A stretch of DNA of 64,000 nucleotides, from positions 434,001 through 498,000 of the forward strand of contig CAWABU010000002.1 in NCBI GenBank assembly GCA_963780345.1, read 5' to 3'. The stretch is from PALSA-693 sp963780345 (GTDB taxonomy: Bacteria; Actinomycetota; Acidimicrobiia; Acidimicrobiales; Palsa-688). This document shows positions 9,411-19,002 of the stretch, in pieces; position 1 is the first letter of the stretch; every line of letters begins with the position of its first letter. The notes under the pieces are model-generated. The model worked only from the letters and a program-made list of their open reading frames with translations. It did no database searches and was not told the DNA's origin. Position numbers and translations under genes: made by a program.

Positions 9411-11212
9411 CGTTGGACCCGGCGGCCGGCGCCGACGACACCCGGGCACGCAGCCGGCGGTCCCGGAACCACGCTCGCAGGTGAACCCGGACGGGGGGCA
9501 GGTGACCGTAGACCAGCACCCCTTCTCCCGGGGGGATCCGCCGCAACTCGTCGGTCGGCGCCAACCGGCGATAGGCGACCGCGCTCGAATGGGACCTGCG
9601 CCCGTCGCGGAGGTCATGAGTAACGGTGTCCTCACGCACCGCTGCCTCACCGGCGAGACCCGACAGCAGGTCGAGCGTCGCAAGGTCCGACACCCCCGAG
9701 AGCAGCAGTTTGGCCCGGTGATTGTTGGCGATGGTGCGGGCCCGCTCGGCACCGTAGCGGGTGGTCAGCTGGGCCAGGTCCTGGCAGATGGTGACCAGCT
9801 GCAGTCCCAGGCCGGCTCCGGTCGATGCGAGCGTGTCGAGATCCCGCAGGGGCGCGATGTTGGCCGCCTCGTCGAGCACGACGAGCAGCGGCGGATCGAG
9901 CGGAGCGGTCGAGTCGTGAGCGCGGCCGATAGCGGTGGCGATGACCGAAGACACCAGGGCGGCGAAGAGACCCTGAACCCGATGTTGTTCATGGCTTGGT
10001 CCACACAGGTAGAGGGTGCCGCCCTCGTCGAACAGGCGGTTGAGATCGATGTCGGTGGTTGCAGTTGAGCCCGCGACCACCGGGTCCTCGAACGGAGCCA
10101 GGACCGTTTCGAGGGTGGTGGCCACCGAGCTCAAGATGCGAGGGTCCCGGGCCTCACATGCCGCCAGGGCCATGATGGCGGGATCGTCGCCCGATAGCTG
10201 CAGCAGCTGAGCGGGCTGGTCGAAGTCACCGGTGTTGGTCCAGCGGACCACCGCCGCCATGCTCATGCCACCCCGGTCCGCGGCCAGCAGCAACGGGGCC
10301 AGTTGTTTGGCTGCGGCCGAATACCAGAAGGCCGCATCGGCCATGCCGGTCCGCGCCGGCGTCCCGTCGACCAGCCATCCAGCTACGCGCTCGAGCTGCC
10401 GACCAGTCCCCGCACGCGGCCAGCGGCGACCAGCCGGCCAAGGGTCGCAAACCCGAGGTGCGGGTCGGATCGAACACCCAGCACGGGCCCTGCTCCGTGC
10501 GCCAGGAGCGGGTGGCGGACGCCAGATCGTCCTTGACCGACGTGGCGATGACCGGACCGCGCCATTCCAGTATGGCGGGCACCGCCAGGCCGGTGGTCTT
10601 GCCCGACTGGGTCGGACCGACGACCAGGGCCGAATGGCGGGCCTCGGTGGCAAGGAGCGAGCCGGACCTGATCCCGAGCAGGGTCGGCGCCGTCCGCCCC
10701 AGGACCAGCCGGGCCGATCGGCCCGGCCGGCGAACGCGCAAGGCTCGCAGATCCCGGCGGGCGGCCCACCGGGCGCCGCCTGCCCAGCGCGGGCCCCCGG
10801 CGCCACCCGGCCAGGGTCCCCGCGGGGCGCCACCGGCGGCCGGCGCCCGCCGATTCGGCCGGACACGGCCGCGAGGGGATGGCGTGCCGGGCCGCACCCT
10901 CCACCCGACCGAGGCGACCCCTGCCGCGCCGGCCAGGACCAGGCCGGCGGACAAATAGAAGAGCGCCGGTCCGGGCAGCTCGGCCCGGGCGGGTGCCGGC
11001 CAGGCGCGGCGAGGGTCGCCGAAGTGGGTGGGCAGCCGGGCCACCACGGCGACGAGGGATGCCAGCGGGACGTGCAGGCCCCGCCCGACGGCCAGCCAGG
11101 CGGCCAACTCCCCCGACGCCCAGACCCACGCCCCGAGCCCCAGACCGAGTCCGATCACGGTTGCCACCGCATCGGCCCGCCCTTCCGGCCCGCGGTCAGG
11201 CCGAGCGTTCAT
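9388..11212 (-). CDS. TraG/VirD4-type conjugative coupling protein (frame broken near 10390)
   Basis: The coupling ATPase that brings the relaxase-DNA complex to the type IV channel. The first part (11212 down to about 10394) has two N-terminal membrane segments and the Walker A GPTQSGKTT (residues 199-207). The second part, in another frame to 9388, begins with ERVAGWLVDGTPARTG and contains Walker B LLVVLDEAAN and the C-terminal region. One extra base (or two missing) near 10386-10396, beside a CGCGC run, separates them. Joined, the protein is about 607 residues, normal for the family. The ATG overlaps the VirB4 stop (ATGA). As read, no full-length protein would be made; a sequencing indel is possible. 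Confidence 0.85.
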
Positions 11213-12534
11213 GATTCCGACTCCCGCATGGCGGCGTCGGTGTCGACCAGGTCCGCCTCCAGGCGGCCCACGTGCTGCTCGACCAGGAACGATCGATCCG
11301 CCACCTTCCACAGCGCCACCCCGCGGGGGAGCCGGACCAGCAGGTCCCGCTCGGCCAAGCTGAGACGAAGCAGCTGGCGGGTGGTCTCCGCTTCGGAGGT
11401 GGCCTGTCCGAAGACGACCCGGGTCTCTGCGTCCGCAAGCAGGCCCTCCGCCAGCCGCTGCTGAGTCGAGCCCGCCGCGCCGGCGGCGCGCAGATCCGAC
11501 AGCCGGTGCACGACGGCGACGTTGGCCACGCCCATCGCCCGGGCCAGCTTGAACGTCGCCTGCAACCACCGGGCCGTGGCCAGGTCGTGCAGGACCGCCC
11601 ACGCTTCGTCGACGACCACCAATCGCTTGGCCCCGCGGCCACCCGCCAGGACCGCTTGCAGCCAGCCGGTGGCGCAGGTCATCAGGAGAGGCAGGGCCGG
11701 CGAAGCAAACACCGCCGACAGATCGAGGGCCACGACCGGCGCGTCCAGGCCCAGCCCGGGCGACGTCGGCCCGTCGAACATCCCGGCCAGATCGCCCTCC
11801 ACCAGCCGGCGGAGTTCCAGGGCAACCAGGCGGCCGTCCTGGGCCAGACCGGAGGCGTCGGTCCGCACCGTGGCGGCCAGCTCCGGATCCGGGTCCAGCA
11901 TGGCCCCGACCAGATCGGGGAGGGTGGGTACGGCGGCCCGGGCGCCGGTGCCACGGACCGCCAGTTCGACCGCCGTCCGCTCGGGGGGCGACAGCATCCG
12001 GCCGAGCGAGGAGGCCGCCAGGGAGGAAACCAGCTCGGTCCGGCGACGGACGGCCCCGGCGACCGGAGCCGAATCGGACCGCCCGGCGGAGGCGTTCGGT
12101 CCTGCGACTCCGGCGATAGGAGGCGGCCCGGACCGGGTGGATGATCCCGGCGGCCCGGCGGCGAGATCCAGCGGATTGAGTCGGACCGACCCCCCCGGCG
12201 CCAGCCGGACCGGGGTCGCTCCGCACGCCCGGGCCAGCGGGCCGTACTCCCCTTTGGGATCCACGATCCACGCCTGGCGGCCCCACGCCACCTGGCGCCA
12301 TATCAGGGCCTTGACCAGGGTTGACTTCCCCCGGCCCACCTGGCCCATGATGATCAGGTTGGGGTTGGTCAACAGTCCCTGGCGGTAGAGGTCCCAGGGA
12401 TCGAAGCAAAATGACCCGCCCAGAAGGTCTTTGCCGATCAGGGGGCCCCGCCCACCGAGACCCCCTTCGGCGACAAAGGGGTAGACCGCCTGGAGTTGCG
12501 CGGTGGTCGCCCGATGGGCAGGCGGGGGTCTCAC
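11209..12534 (-). CDS. VirB4/TraC-type conjugation ATPase
   Basis: The motor ATPase of a type IV secretion system, membrane-associated in the cytoplasm. With the GTG at 12534 the protein has 441 residues, with Walker A GQVGRGKST (residues 64-72), VDPKGEYG, and Walker B RLVVVDEAWAVL (about 305-315), followed by a C-terminal VVHRLSDL block. The start is uncertain: the frame stays open upstream, but the SCO6880 gene ends at 12554 and no strong ribosome site is visible. It is much shorter than proteobacterial VirB4, because the N-terminal part is carried by the upstream SCO6880-like protein, as in other actinobacterial clusters. Confidence 0.85.
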   Translation of the reverse strand: MRPPPAHRATTAQLQAVYPFVAEGGLGGRGPLIGKDLLGGSFCFDPWDLYRQGLLTNPNLIIMGQVGRGKSTLVKALIWRQVAWGRQAWIVDPKGEYGPLARACGATPVRLAPGGSVRLNPLDLAAGPPGSSTRSGPPPIAGVAGPNASAGRSDSAPVAGAVRRRTELVSSLAASSLGRMLSPPERTAVELAVRGTGARAAVPTLPDLVGAMLDPDPELAATVRTDASGLAQDGRLVALELRRLVEGDLAGMFDGPTSPGLGLDAPVVALDLSAVFASPALPLLMTCATGWLQAVLAGGRGAKRLVVVDEAWAVLHDLATARWLQATFKLARAMGVANVAVVHRLSDLRAAGAAGSTQQRLAEGLLADAETRVVFGQATSEAETTRQLLRLSLAERDLLVRLPRGVALWKVADRSFLVEQHVGRLEADLVDTDAAMRESES

Positions 12535-12553
12535 CGGGCTCGGGGGGGTCGGG

Positions 12554-14011
12554 TCACGACAGGCCCCGGGCCAGCGGGAGCGTCCATGTGAAGGCCTCTG
12601 CCTGCCGGCCGTACAGGCGACGCAACTCCAGGTGGGCCCGCTCCGCGACCTGCTCGGTCTCGGCGCACGCCGCCTCGAGCCCGTCGCGATCACTGGCCGT
12701 GACGGTGACGTAGCCAGAGAACCGGTAATCGGCGTGACCGTCCGCGAGCTCGGCTTCGCGCCGGATCACGCCGTCGGCCTCGCGCCGCCTGCGGACGCTC
12801 GGGAGGAATCCCGCTCGACTGCGCAGCTCCTCGTCGGCCGCGTCGGCGGCCCGGGCGGCCCGGACCTCTCGAGCGGCCCGCTCCGCGGCCACCGGCGCCA
12901 TGACCACCGATACGGTGCGCCGGCCGTCACGCAGTAGGAGCGGGGTCAGGAAATCGGGATTGACCTCGACCCGGGGCCATTCGGCGATCCAGAAGGTGGC
13001 GTGCCAGGCGCCGTCAGCGCGGTAGGCGGACCAGGCCTCGTCGCTCGCCATCGGCCACGGACTCGACCGGCGGCCGCGAACCACCGTGCGACCCGGCTGG
13101 TAGGCCGCAGCGACCAGGTGGCGCAGATCAGCGAGACCGAGGGGTGGTCCCGCACGCAGGTCGGCGTGGCGAAGTTGGCCCTCGAGCAGGCGCACCTCGC
13201 GGCGCAGCTCGTCGAGGCATCGTCGCGACGGCGCGCCGCCGACGGCAATGACCAGCCAGGCGTCATGGCCCTGGGTCACGATGCCCTCGTCGGCGACGAG
13301 CTGGCGGTAGCTCTGGCGGGCCGGCTCCCACCCAGCCGGTCGGGATGTCGCCTCCCTCGGACCCGGCAAGACGGCGGTCGGCGGCCCGCTGGATTCCCGA
13401 CTGCCGATCCGCCGGGGCCCGGCTACCGGCGCGCTGCAATGCAGCCACTGGAGACGGCGAAGCGGCGTACCGGGCCGGGCCAGGGCGCCGAGCACGGCCC
13501 GCCAGGCCTCGAGTTGGACCACCTGCGCCTCCACATCCAGCAGGACAAACGACCGGCCCAGCACGGGAACGACCGCCGCCCACGTCCCGTAGCGACGATC
13601 GCGGATCAATCCGAGCGCCTCGTGGCCGGGGCCACCGTCGGCCTCGACCATCACGATTCCGGCCGGACAGGTGTCGCGAACTGACGGTCTCCGCATCGCC
13701 GGCCGCCCGTGACCCGCGAGCGGTTGGGACGCCAGCGCGCCCCCCGACCAGCGCCGCCGGACCCACCCGGCGGCTATCGGCAACCAGCTGACCAGCGGTC
13801 GTCCCGCCCGGGGCCACAGGGCGATCAGCGCCGACCCGGCCAGCAGCAGGAAGGCCAGGCCGGCGCCCGCCGGAGCGGGCAGGGACTGGTTGACCAGGAG
13901 GGCGCCGGCGACCCCGAGCAGGAGGGTGCCCAGCTGGCCGGCCTGGAGGCCGAGCAGCACCCCGCGCCGCTCCAGCGGGGGGAACAAATAGCGCCGGTTC
14001 GGCTCAGCCAC
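12554..14011 (-). CDS. SCO6880 family conjugal transfer membrane protein
   Basis: A 485-residue protein that begins with a PrgI-like double membrane segment (about residues 15-65) after RRYLFPPLERRG. It ends in a soluble domain that closes with TWTLPLARGLS, a pattern of the actinobacterial SCO6880 family. These proteins always sit just before the VirB4-like ATPase and probably supply its missing N-terminal, membrane-anchoring part (inference from the family). The GTG start overlaps the end of the TrbL gene by 8 bp. No catalytic motif is visible. Confidence 0.8.
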   Translation of the reverse strand: MAEPNRRYLFPPLERRGVLLGLQAGQLGTLLLGVAGALLVNQSLPAPAGAGLAFLLLAGSALIALWPRAGRPLVSWLPIAAGWVRRRWSGGALASQPLAGHGRPAMRRPSVRDTCPAGIVMVEADGGPGHEALGLIRDRRYGTWAAVVPVLGRSFVLLDVEAQVVQLEAWRAVLGALARPGTPLRRLQWLHCSAPVAGPRRIGSRESSGPPTAVLPGPREATSRPAGWEPARQSYRQLVADEGIVTQGHDAWLVIAVGGAPSRRCLDELRREVRLLEGQLRHADLRAGPPLGLADLRHLVAAAYQPGRTVVRGRRSSPWPMASDEAWSAYRADGAWHATFWIAEWPRVEVNPDFLTPLLLRDGRRTVSVVMAPVAAERAAREVRAARAADAADEELRSRAGFLPSVRRRREADGVIRREAELADGHADYRFSGYVTVTASDRDGLEAACAETEQVAERAHLELRRLYGRQAEAFTWTLPLARGLS

Positions 14012-15080
14012 CGGCCGGGCCCCGGGGCGGTTCGCTGGGGTAGTCCGCCGGCCGCTCCGCGATCCACTGCGGCGTGACGGCGGCGGTGGCCGGTGGACGG
14101 ACGTCGCCTCCCTTCGCGGCCAGGAGGAGTCCGACGACGGGATGCCCGGGGCCGGCCGCCACGTTGGTGGCGGTCCGCCCGGTCACGCGCAGCGGTCGCC
14201 GGGCCAGGCCCTCGAGATGGGCGATAGCGCCGGCCTCCACGATCGGAGCCAGTCGGATCAGGGAGAAGGGGGCAAAGCCGGCGACGAGCAGAATGGCCGA
14301 ACCGATCACGGCGTTGTCGGCCGAGGGGCCCCCGTGAAGCGCGGCCACGCCCAGGGTGAGGGTGGCCACGATGACGAACTTCGAGAGGATCAAGGCGGCC
14401 AGCAATTCCACGGTGCGCTTCGCCACCGCCGTCGTGGCCGGCCACACGTAACAGGCCAGGGCCAGCGGCATGAAAAACACCGCCACGTAGATGGCGGCCG
14501 CCCGCACCACCAGCTCCAACCAGAGCAGTACGGCTCCGACGATCAACAGACAGGCGATCAGGGCGGCCACCAGCTGCGGGGCCCCTGGAATCACCATGGC
14601 GGAGGTCAGCCCACGAAGGCTCCCGCCCAGGGTGGCGTCGGGATTCCCCACGATGGCCTGGCACAACTGGTCGGTGGCCGCCATGGCCAGCTGGGTGAAC
14701 TGGGCACCCGACAGGCCGGCCAGCACTGCGACGGGCAGGCCCACCCCCCACACTCGGGCCAACCGTCGCAGGTCCTGGCGAAGGACCGGCCCGATGGTGG
14801 CCGCGAGGAGCAGCGGGACAATCACGAACTCGAGCAGCTGCAGCATCACCTCCGAGCGCTGGAGGAACCAGGGTTGATCCAGGTCAACCTGACCGGTTCC
14901 TTCGACCAGTGCGACGACATGACCGACGAGCCACGCCGCCGTGGACACCAGCGCGCTGGTGACCACGCTCAGGACCGACTGGGCCGCGTCGTGGGTGAGG
15001 GTGCTGGTCACCGACGAGGACCCTGCGCAGGTCAGGACAGGGACGCAGAGCGAAAGGCCACCGGCTATGGCGGCGGTCAT
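14004..15080 (-). CDS. TrbL/VirB6-like polytopic conjugation protein
   Basis: A 358-residue protein with about seven hydrophobic segments, a Thr/Ser-rich early loop, the long helix QLLEFVIVPLLLAATIG and a Pro-rich soluble tail. This is the usual form of the inner-membrane channel component in Gram-positive type IV systems. The ATG at 15080 overlaps the DUF6112 stop (ATGA), and its own stop overlaps the SCO6880 start, so translation runs through four genes of this operon. The longer upstream frame is discarded because it would cover the whole DUF6112 gene. Confidence 0.75.
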   Translation of the reverse strand: MTAAIAGGLSLCVPVLTCAGSSSVTSTLTHDAAQSVLSVVTSALVSTAAWLVGHVVALVEGTGQVDLDQPWFLQRSEVMLQLLEFVIVPLLLAATIGPVLRQDLRRLARVWGVGLPVAVLAGLSGAQFTQLAMAATDQLCQAIVGNPDATLGGSLRGLTSAMVIPGAPQLVAALIACLLIVGAVLLWLELVVRAAAIYVAVFFMPLALACYVWPATTAVAKRTVELLAALILSKFVIVATLTLGVAALHGGPSADNAVIGSAILLVAGFAPFSLIRLAPIVEAGAIAHLEGLARRPLRVTGRTATNVAAGPGHPVVGLLLAAKGGDVRPPATAAVTPQWIAERPADYPSEPPRGPAGG

Positions 15081-15394
15081 GACGTGATTCCCGTGCCCTG
15101 GCCCAGAAAGAACCCGATGATGTGCGGGGCGCCGCCGATCAGCACCGCCGCCAGGGCCGACACCATCACGCCCCGACGGCCGTTGTAGGCCTGCTGGTAG
15201 TTCTGCGAGTAATGGCCGAAGGCCCACAGCACGGCGCCGATCACGATGCCGAGCATGCTGGCGATGAGCGCCCAGCCCCCGATGCCATCGGCGAGGCGCT
15301 GCAAGGTGGGGGCGCCGGGGAGACCGGCAGGGTTGGGCTGGAGCGTGGGGCCCACCGGCCCGCCCGCGAGCACCGCGACGACGTGAAAGCGCAT
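15077..15394 (-). CDS. DUF6112-like small membrane protein (VirB2/TrbC-type pilin candidate)
   Basis: A 105-residue protein with two membrane helices (about residues 37-56 and 74-98) separated by a short polar loop, GHYSQNYQQAYNGRR. Size, topology and position as first gene of the operon match the VirB2/TrbC pilin slot, filled in actinobacteria by DUF6112 proteins. The ATG at 15394 is preceded by GGAGG six bases upstream. Pilin function is inference from position and topology. Confidence 0.7.
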   Translation of the reverse strand: MRFHVVAVLAGGPVGPTLQPNPAGLPGAPTLQRLADGIGGWALIASMLGIVIGAVLWAFGHYSQNYQQAYNGRRGVMVSALAAVLIGGAPHIIGFFLGQGTGITS

Positions 15395-15523
15395 GCACAA
15401 CCTCCAGGGAGGGGGACCGAGGCGAGGGCCGATTGAGCGGCCGACAGGAACGCGGCGGCTGGGCCCATTCCCGTGTAAAAGAGTGTTTCATAGTTTTTCA
15501 TGTTGTGCTAGCAATTTGTACTC
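15395..15523. promoter_or_regulatory. Divergent spacer with AT-rich tract; candidate oriT and promoters
   Basis: This spacer lies between the divergent transfer operon and the relaxase gene. Bases 15475-15520 are conspicuously AT-rich in otherwise very GC-rich DNA and contain two TTTCAT copies and the palindrome GCTAGC. A GGCC...GGCC inverted repeat lies at 15428-15442. Origins of transfer are usually directly upstream of the relaxase gene and are AT-rich with small inverted repeats, so this is the best oriT candidate in the window. The nick site cannot be read. Confidence 0.35.
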
Positions 15524-17747
15524 GTGCTCGTCGTAACCCCGCTTGGCTCGACTGCGGCCCCGTACTACTTCCGCGGCCAGGAGCCCGGTCGCTGGATGGG
15601 CCGAGCCAGCGGCTGCCTCGGCCTCGAAGGGGAGGTGGCCTACCTCGACCTGGTCCGGGTGCTGCGCGGTTGTCACCCCGATCACGGTGGTTTCTTGCCG
15701 CCGCGCCGGCCGGCCCGACGCCGGGCCGGATGGGACCTGACGCTGGCCGCACCGAAGTCCCTGTCGTTGCTCGCGGCGTCGACGACCGCGGGTGGCGAGG
15801 AGATCAAGGATGCGCACCGCGCCGCGGTACACGGCGTGGTCCACCAGCTGGAGGATCGATACCTGACCGGAAGGAGCGCCGGTTCAGCACCGCCCGTAGG
15901 CGTCGTGGCCGCCTGCTTTGACCACTGGACCAACGCCACGGCTGAACCCCATCTGCACTCCCACCTCCTGCTCGGAAACCTGACTTGTGACCCGCGCGGG
16001 GTGTGGTCGGCCGTGGGCCACTCCTGGTGGACCGGACGGCGCGCCCTGGGGGCCGTCTACCAGCTGGGCCTGCGGTACCACCTGCGAGCCGCGGGGCTGG
16101 CGCTGGATTGGCGCCTGCACCCCGACGGGCTCGGAGACCTGGCGGATGTGCCCCGGGCCGCGGTCCGCACCTCGAGTGGGCGCAGCCGCGCTGCTGCCGT
16201 CGACCGCGCCGCCTTCCGGGCTGACGGCGGCAGCGGCCGAACCTACGCCATCCGGTCGGGCACGACCATCCAGAGCCGCCCCTCATCGCCTTCCCAGGAG
16301 TGGCAGGACCGGGTGCGAGCGGCGGGCTTCGGGCCGGCCGCGGCCGACACTCTCCTGGCCGCGGGCCGCGTGGGAGTCAACCAATCCGGTTCCGAGCCGA
16401 ATCTGGAGCGGGCGGTGACGATGTGGCTGGCGAGCCGGCGCTCGTCGTTCCGGCATGAGGACGTGGTCGTGGCCCTGGCGGCCTGTGCATCCGGAGGACT
16501 GCCAGCCGGACAAGCCGGGCGCTGGGCGGAGCAGTTCTGCCGGGCCGCCATTCCGGTCGAGTCCGGACCCACGGCCGGAAGGCGCTGGACCACGGTGACG
16601 GCCCAGGCTGGCGATCGGCGCCTGGTGGAGATGGTCGAGCGGAGACGGACGCAGGGGCGAGGCCCGACCGAAGCGGTCGGCAGGGCCCCACGGTCTTCGC
16701 CCGAAGTCGCCCGCGCAGAAGCCCGGCCCGCGGCCGCGACAGTCGCTTTCCAACCCCGGATCGGTCCACATCCTCGCGGCCCCGCCGGGCTGGACCAGCC
16801 TCCTCGCCCACGCCGCCCTTCTCGAGCGGGCGGCGCCGGTCTGGCGGGAGTCGGGACTGCGGGCGGCGGTCGCGACCTCCGGCACCCAGGCCGAGATCCG
16901 ATGGCAAACCTTGACCGGCATCGCGCCGCATCGTTCGGGGACCAGCCCTGACGTCCTCATCGTGGATCACGCCGATCGGCGCAGCACGGCCGACCTGCTC
17001 CGGCTGCTCGCCGGTCTTCACCACACCGGCCGCGCCATCCTGGTCGAGGGCGGCACCTACCCGCGGGTGAGCTGGCGCCATAGCGAAGGCCTGAGTTGGC
17101 TGGGCGACCACCTCGGCCGGTTGGATCCTGGGCCGGCGCCGACCTGGGTCGAAGGGGTCGCGCTGCCGTCGCCCCGACCAATGCTGGTGGTGTACCCAAG
17201 CGCGGCCGAAGCCGCCGGCGACCTGCTGGCGCGGTGGGCGTCGGGCCCGGGAGCCGCGACGACCGCACTGGTAGGGCTGGGCTATCCGGAGGTGGACGGG
17301 CTCAACCGGGCGGCCCGGGCCGTGCTCGCCCGCCGGGGGGACCTGTCGGGCCCCGAACTGAACTGCAGCGGGCGAGTGTTCCAGGCCGGTGACCAGGTGA
17401 TCGCACTCCGCCGCCTGTCCGGCGACCTGCCTCCCGGGAGTCTGCTGCAGATAGTGGCCGTGGACCCGCGCCGGTCAACGCTGACCGTCAGCGGCGAGAG
17501 GATCCGCGTGGACGTCGACCATCGGGCCGGCCGTCATCTCGGCTACCGATACGCCGTGACGCCGGCGGTGGCGGCCCGCCTCAGCGCTCCCTTGCTCGTC
17601 CTCGGACCGCCAGGTGCGCTCGGCCGGCACCAGGAGCGGGTGATGGCCGCCGCGGTGACCGCCCCGGCACCCGGCCTGGCCCTCGAACGGTTCGCCGCCG
17701 CCCGGGAGTTGCCGGGGCGGGGCATCGAGTGGGACCGTCGCCCGTGA
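15524..17747 (+). CDS. TrwC/TraI-type relaxase-helicase (MOBF), frame broken between 16660 and 16740
   Basis: Nicks DNA at oriT and pilots the strand in conjugation. The N-terminal part shows the MOBF relaxase order: VTPLGS, candidate catalytic tyrosines in APYYFRG, GWDLTLAAPKSLS, and the metal-binding histidines of PHLHSHLLLGN. Frame one continues to WTTVTAQAGDRRL; after the break, another frame continues from about SVHILAAPPGW to 17747. This second part is a reduced helicase-like domain: the ATP loop reads APPGWTS, without the Lys of Walker A, so helicase activity is doubtful. The break fits one extra base; a CGCGC run lies at 16712-16716. The start is GTG. Confidence 0.8.
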
Positions 17748-17750
17748 TAG

Positions 17751-17894
17751 GCGGAGCCCCGCTCACGGGCCAAACACCAGCACCAGTAACGGAACCCGGC
17801 CGGGACCGGCGAGCCCCGCTTACGGGCCGGACACGTAATCGGTCCAACGCCGGCCGTCCCACCAGCGCCAGTAATGGACCCCGGCCGGGTCCGG
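17751..17894. repeat. Partial duplication of the 3' end of the CPBP protease gene
   Basis: Bases 17751-17771 and 17776-17809, after the relaxase stop, repeat 17809-17828 and 17861-17894 inside and just past the CPBP reading frame. The longer block matches at about 30 of 34 positions. The outer copy lacks about 30 bp of the middle. It therefore looks like a decayed tandem copy of the last codons and stop of the protease gene, outside any reading frame. Confidence 0.7.
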
Positions 17895-18923
17895 CTGCCA
17901 GCCGGGCGGCGGCAGGCCGGGGTGGGGGTAGAAGGCGACGTCCTGAGCCGGGCTGTTCCGCTCGACCAGCCAGGTGATCGGCGCTGCGATCCAGATGCCG
18001 ACCGCAATCACGATGGCGACGCCGGCGACGGCCGGCCATCGCTGCGAGAGAAACCCCACGGTGTCCCACGCCGCGTGACACACCATCAGCAGGATCAGGC
18101 TGCGGAACCGGAGGTAGATCCAGTAAAAGAGCACCGCCCAGACCAGGATCCCCGCCACTCCGGGCCCGTAATAGATGTGGTACGACGCCCGCAGCACCAG
18201 CGCGACCAGGGTGACCTCCCACCAACCTCGGCCCGCCTGGCGGAGGGTCACCACCACAAAGGCCAGGACGACGAGCTCCTCCACCACCCCGGCCTGCACC
18301 GAATCGGCGACCGCGAAGATGAGTTCCGGTGCGTTGGGCTGGGATGTCGGCAGGTGCCCGGTTTGCAAGGCGGCGTTGATGATGCCGCCGATGACCTGGG
18401 CGAAGACGGCCCAGGCCACGATCCGGGTGGCCTGACCGGCGGCGAATCGCCCGTCCCGGCGATGCGGAAGTGACAGCCCGAGCGTGTCGGCCGTTACCCC
18501 TCGGCGAGCGCTGAGCAGCAGGACGACGGCAAGGGCCAGGCCGATCTGGGCCAGGACGTTGATGATCGCGGGCCCGTAATCGGACCAGCTGCCGTTTTTG
18601 AAGGGCACGTGGTAGCGGTCGGCGAGGAGCAAGCCGGCGCCGAAGATGCCGGCCAGGAAGAACGCGCCAAAAACGAGGAGCACCTCGGTATAGGCCCGCC
18701 GCGGCGAAATGGCCGGCAGGGGTGGAAGCGGGAGTGGTGACCACCAGCGGCGTCGGACGGCGGGAGCGGGTTGCAGGGGGTACGGGACCTGCGGGGCCCG
18801 GCGGTCCGCAGCGTCGGCGTGGGGCCAGGTGGGCCCGTCGCCGTCGAATGCGGGGTGGGCGTATCCGGGGATCGCTGGAACGGCATCAGGCCATCCGGCA
18901 CCAGGCGAGTCACGTTCCACCAC
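17820..18923 (-). CDS. CPBP family intramembrane metalloprotease with DUF2510 tail
   Basis: A membrane protease of the CAAX/bacteriocin-processing (CPBP) family. About eight membrane segments are present; the catalytic glutamates lie in VVEELVVLAF, with histidines in ASYHIYYG and VCHAAWDTVG. The C-terminal GWQPDPAG...WRWWDGRRWTDYV is a DUF2510 motif, common at the ends of actinobacterial membrane proteins. The start is uncertain: I chose the GTG at 18923, leaving about 80 bp to the divergent gene; an ATG at 19043 would overlap it. The substrate is unknown. Confidence 0.8.
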   Translation of the reverse strand: MVERDSPGAGWPDAVPAIPGYAHPAFDGDGPTWPHADAADRRAPQVPYPLQPAPAVRRRWWSPLPLPPLPAISPRRAYTEVLLVFGAFFLAGIFGAGLLLADRYHVPFKNGSWSDYGPAIINVLAQIGLALAVVLLLSARRGVTADTLGLSLPHRRDGRFAAGQATRIVAWAVFAQVIGGIINAALQTGHLPTSQPNAPELIFAVADSVQAGVVEELVVLAFVVVTLRQAGRGWWEVTLVALVLRASYHIYYGPGVAGILVWAVLFYWIYLRFRSLILLMVCHAAWDTVGFLSQRWPAVAGVAIVIAVGIWIAAPITWLVERNSPAQDVAFYPHPGLPPPGWQPDPAGVHYWRWWDGRRWTDYVSGP

Positions 18924-19002
18924 CCGTAGGCTGCCACAGGCACGGACGCCGGAAACGGACTCGTGGACCACACTGACCGTTCCGGCCACCGTCTGTGGTG
19001 CG

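Noticed and set aside
9388..11212. Programmed frameshift in traG
   Set aside because: No slippery heptamer or following hairpin is visible at the shift, and the same kind of break occurs in unrelated genes.
11272..12144. Long plus-strand frames opposite the VirB4 gene
   Set aside because: Antisense shadow of the ATPase codons; no motifs.
14004..15491. 495-residue fusion of DUF6112 region and TrbL
   Set aside because: The first 137 codons are out of frame with the well-supported DUF6112 gene; the ATGA overlap at 15080 gives the better start.
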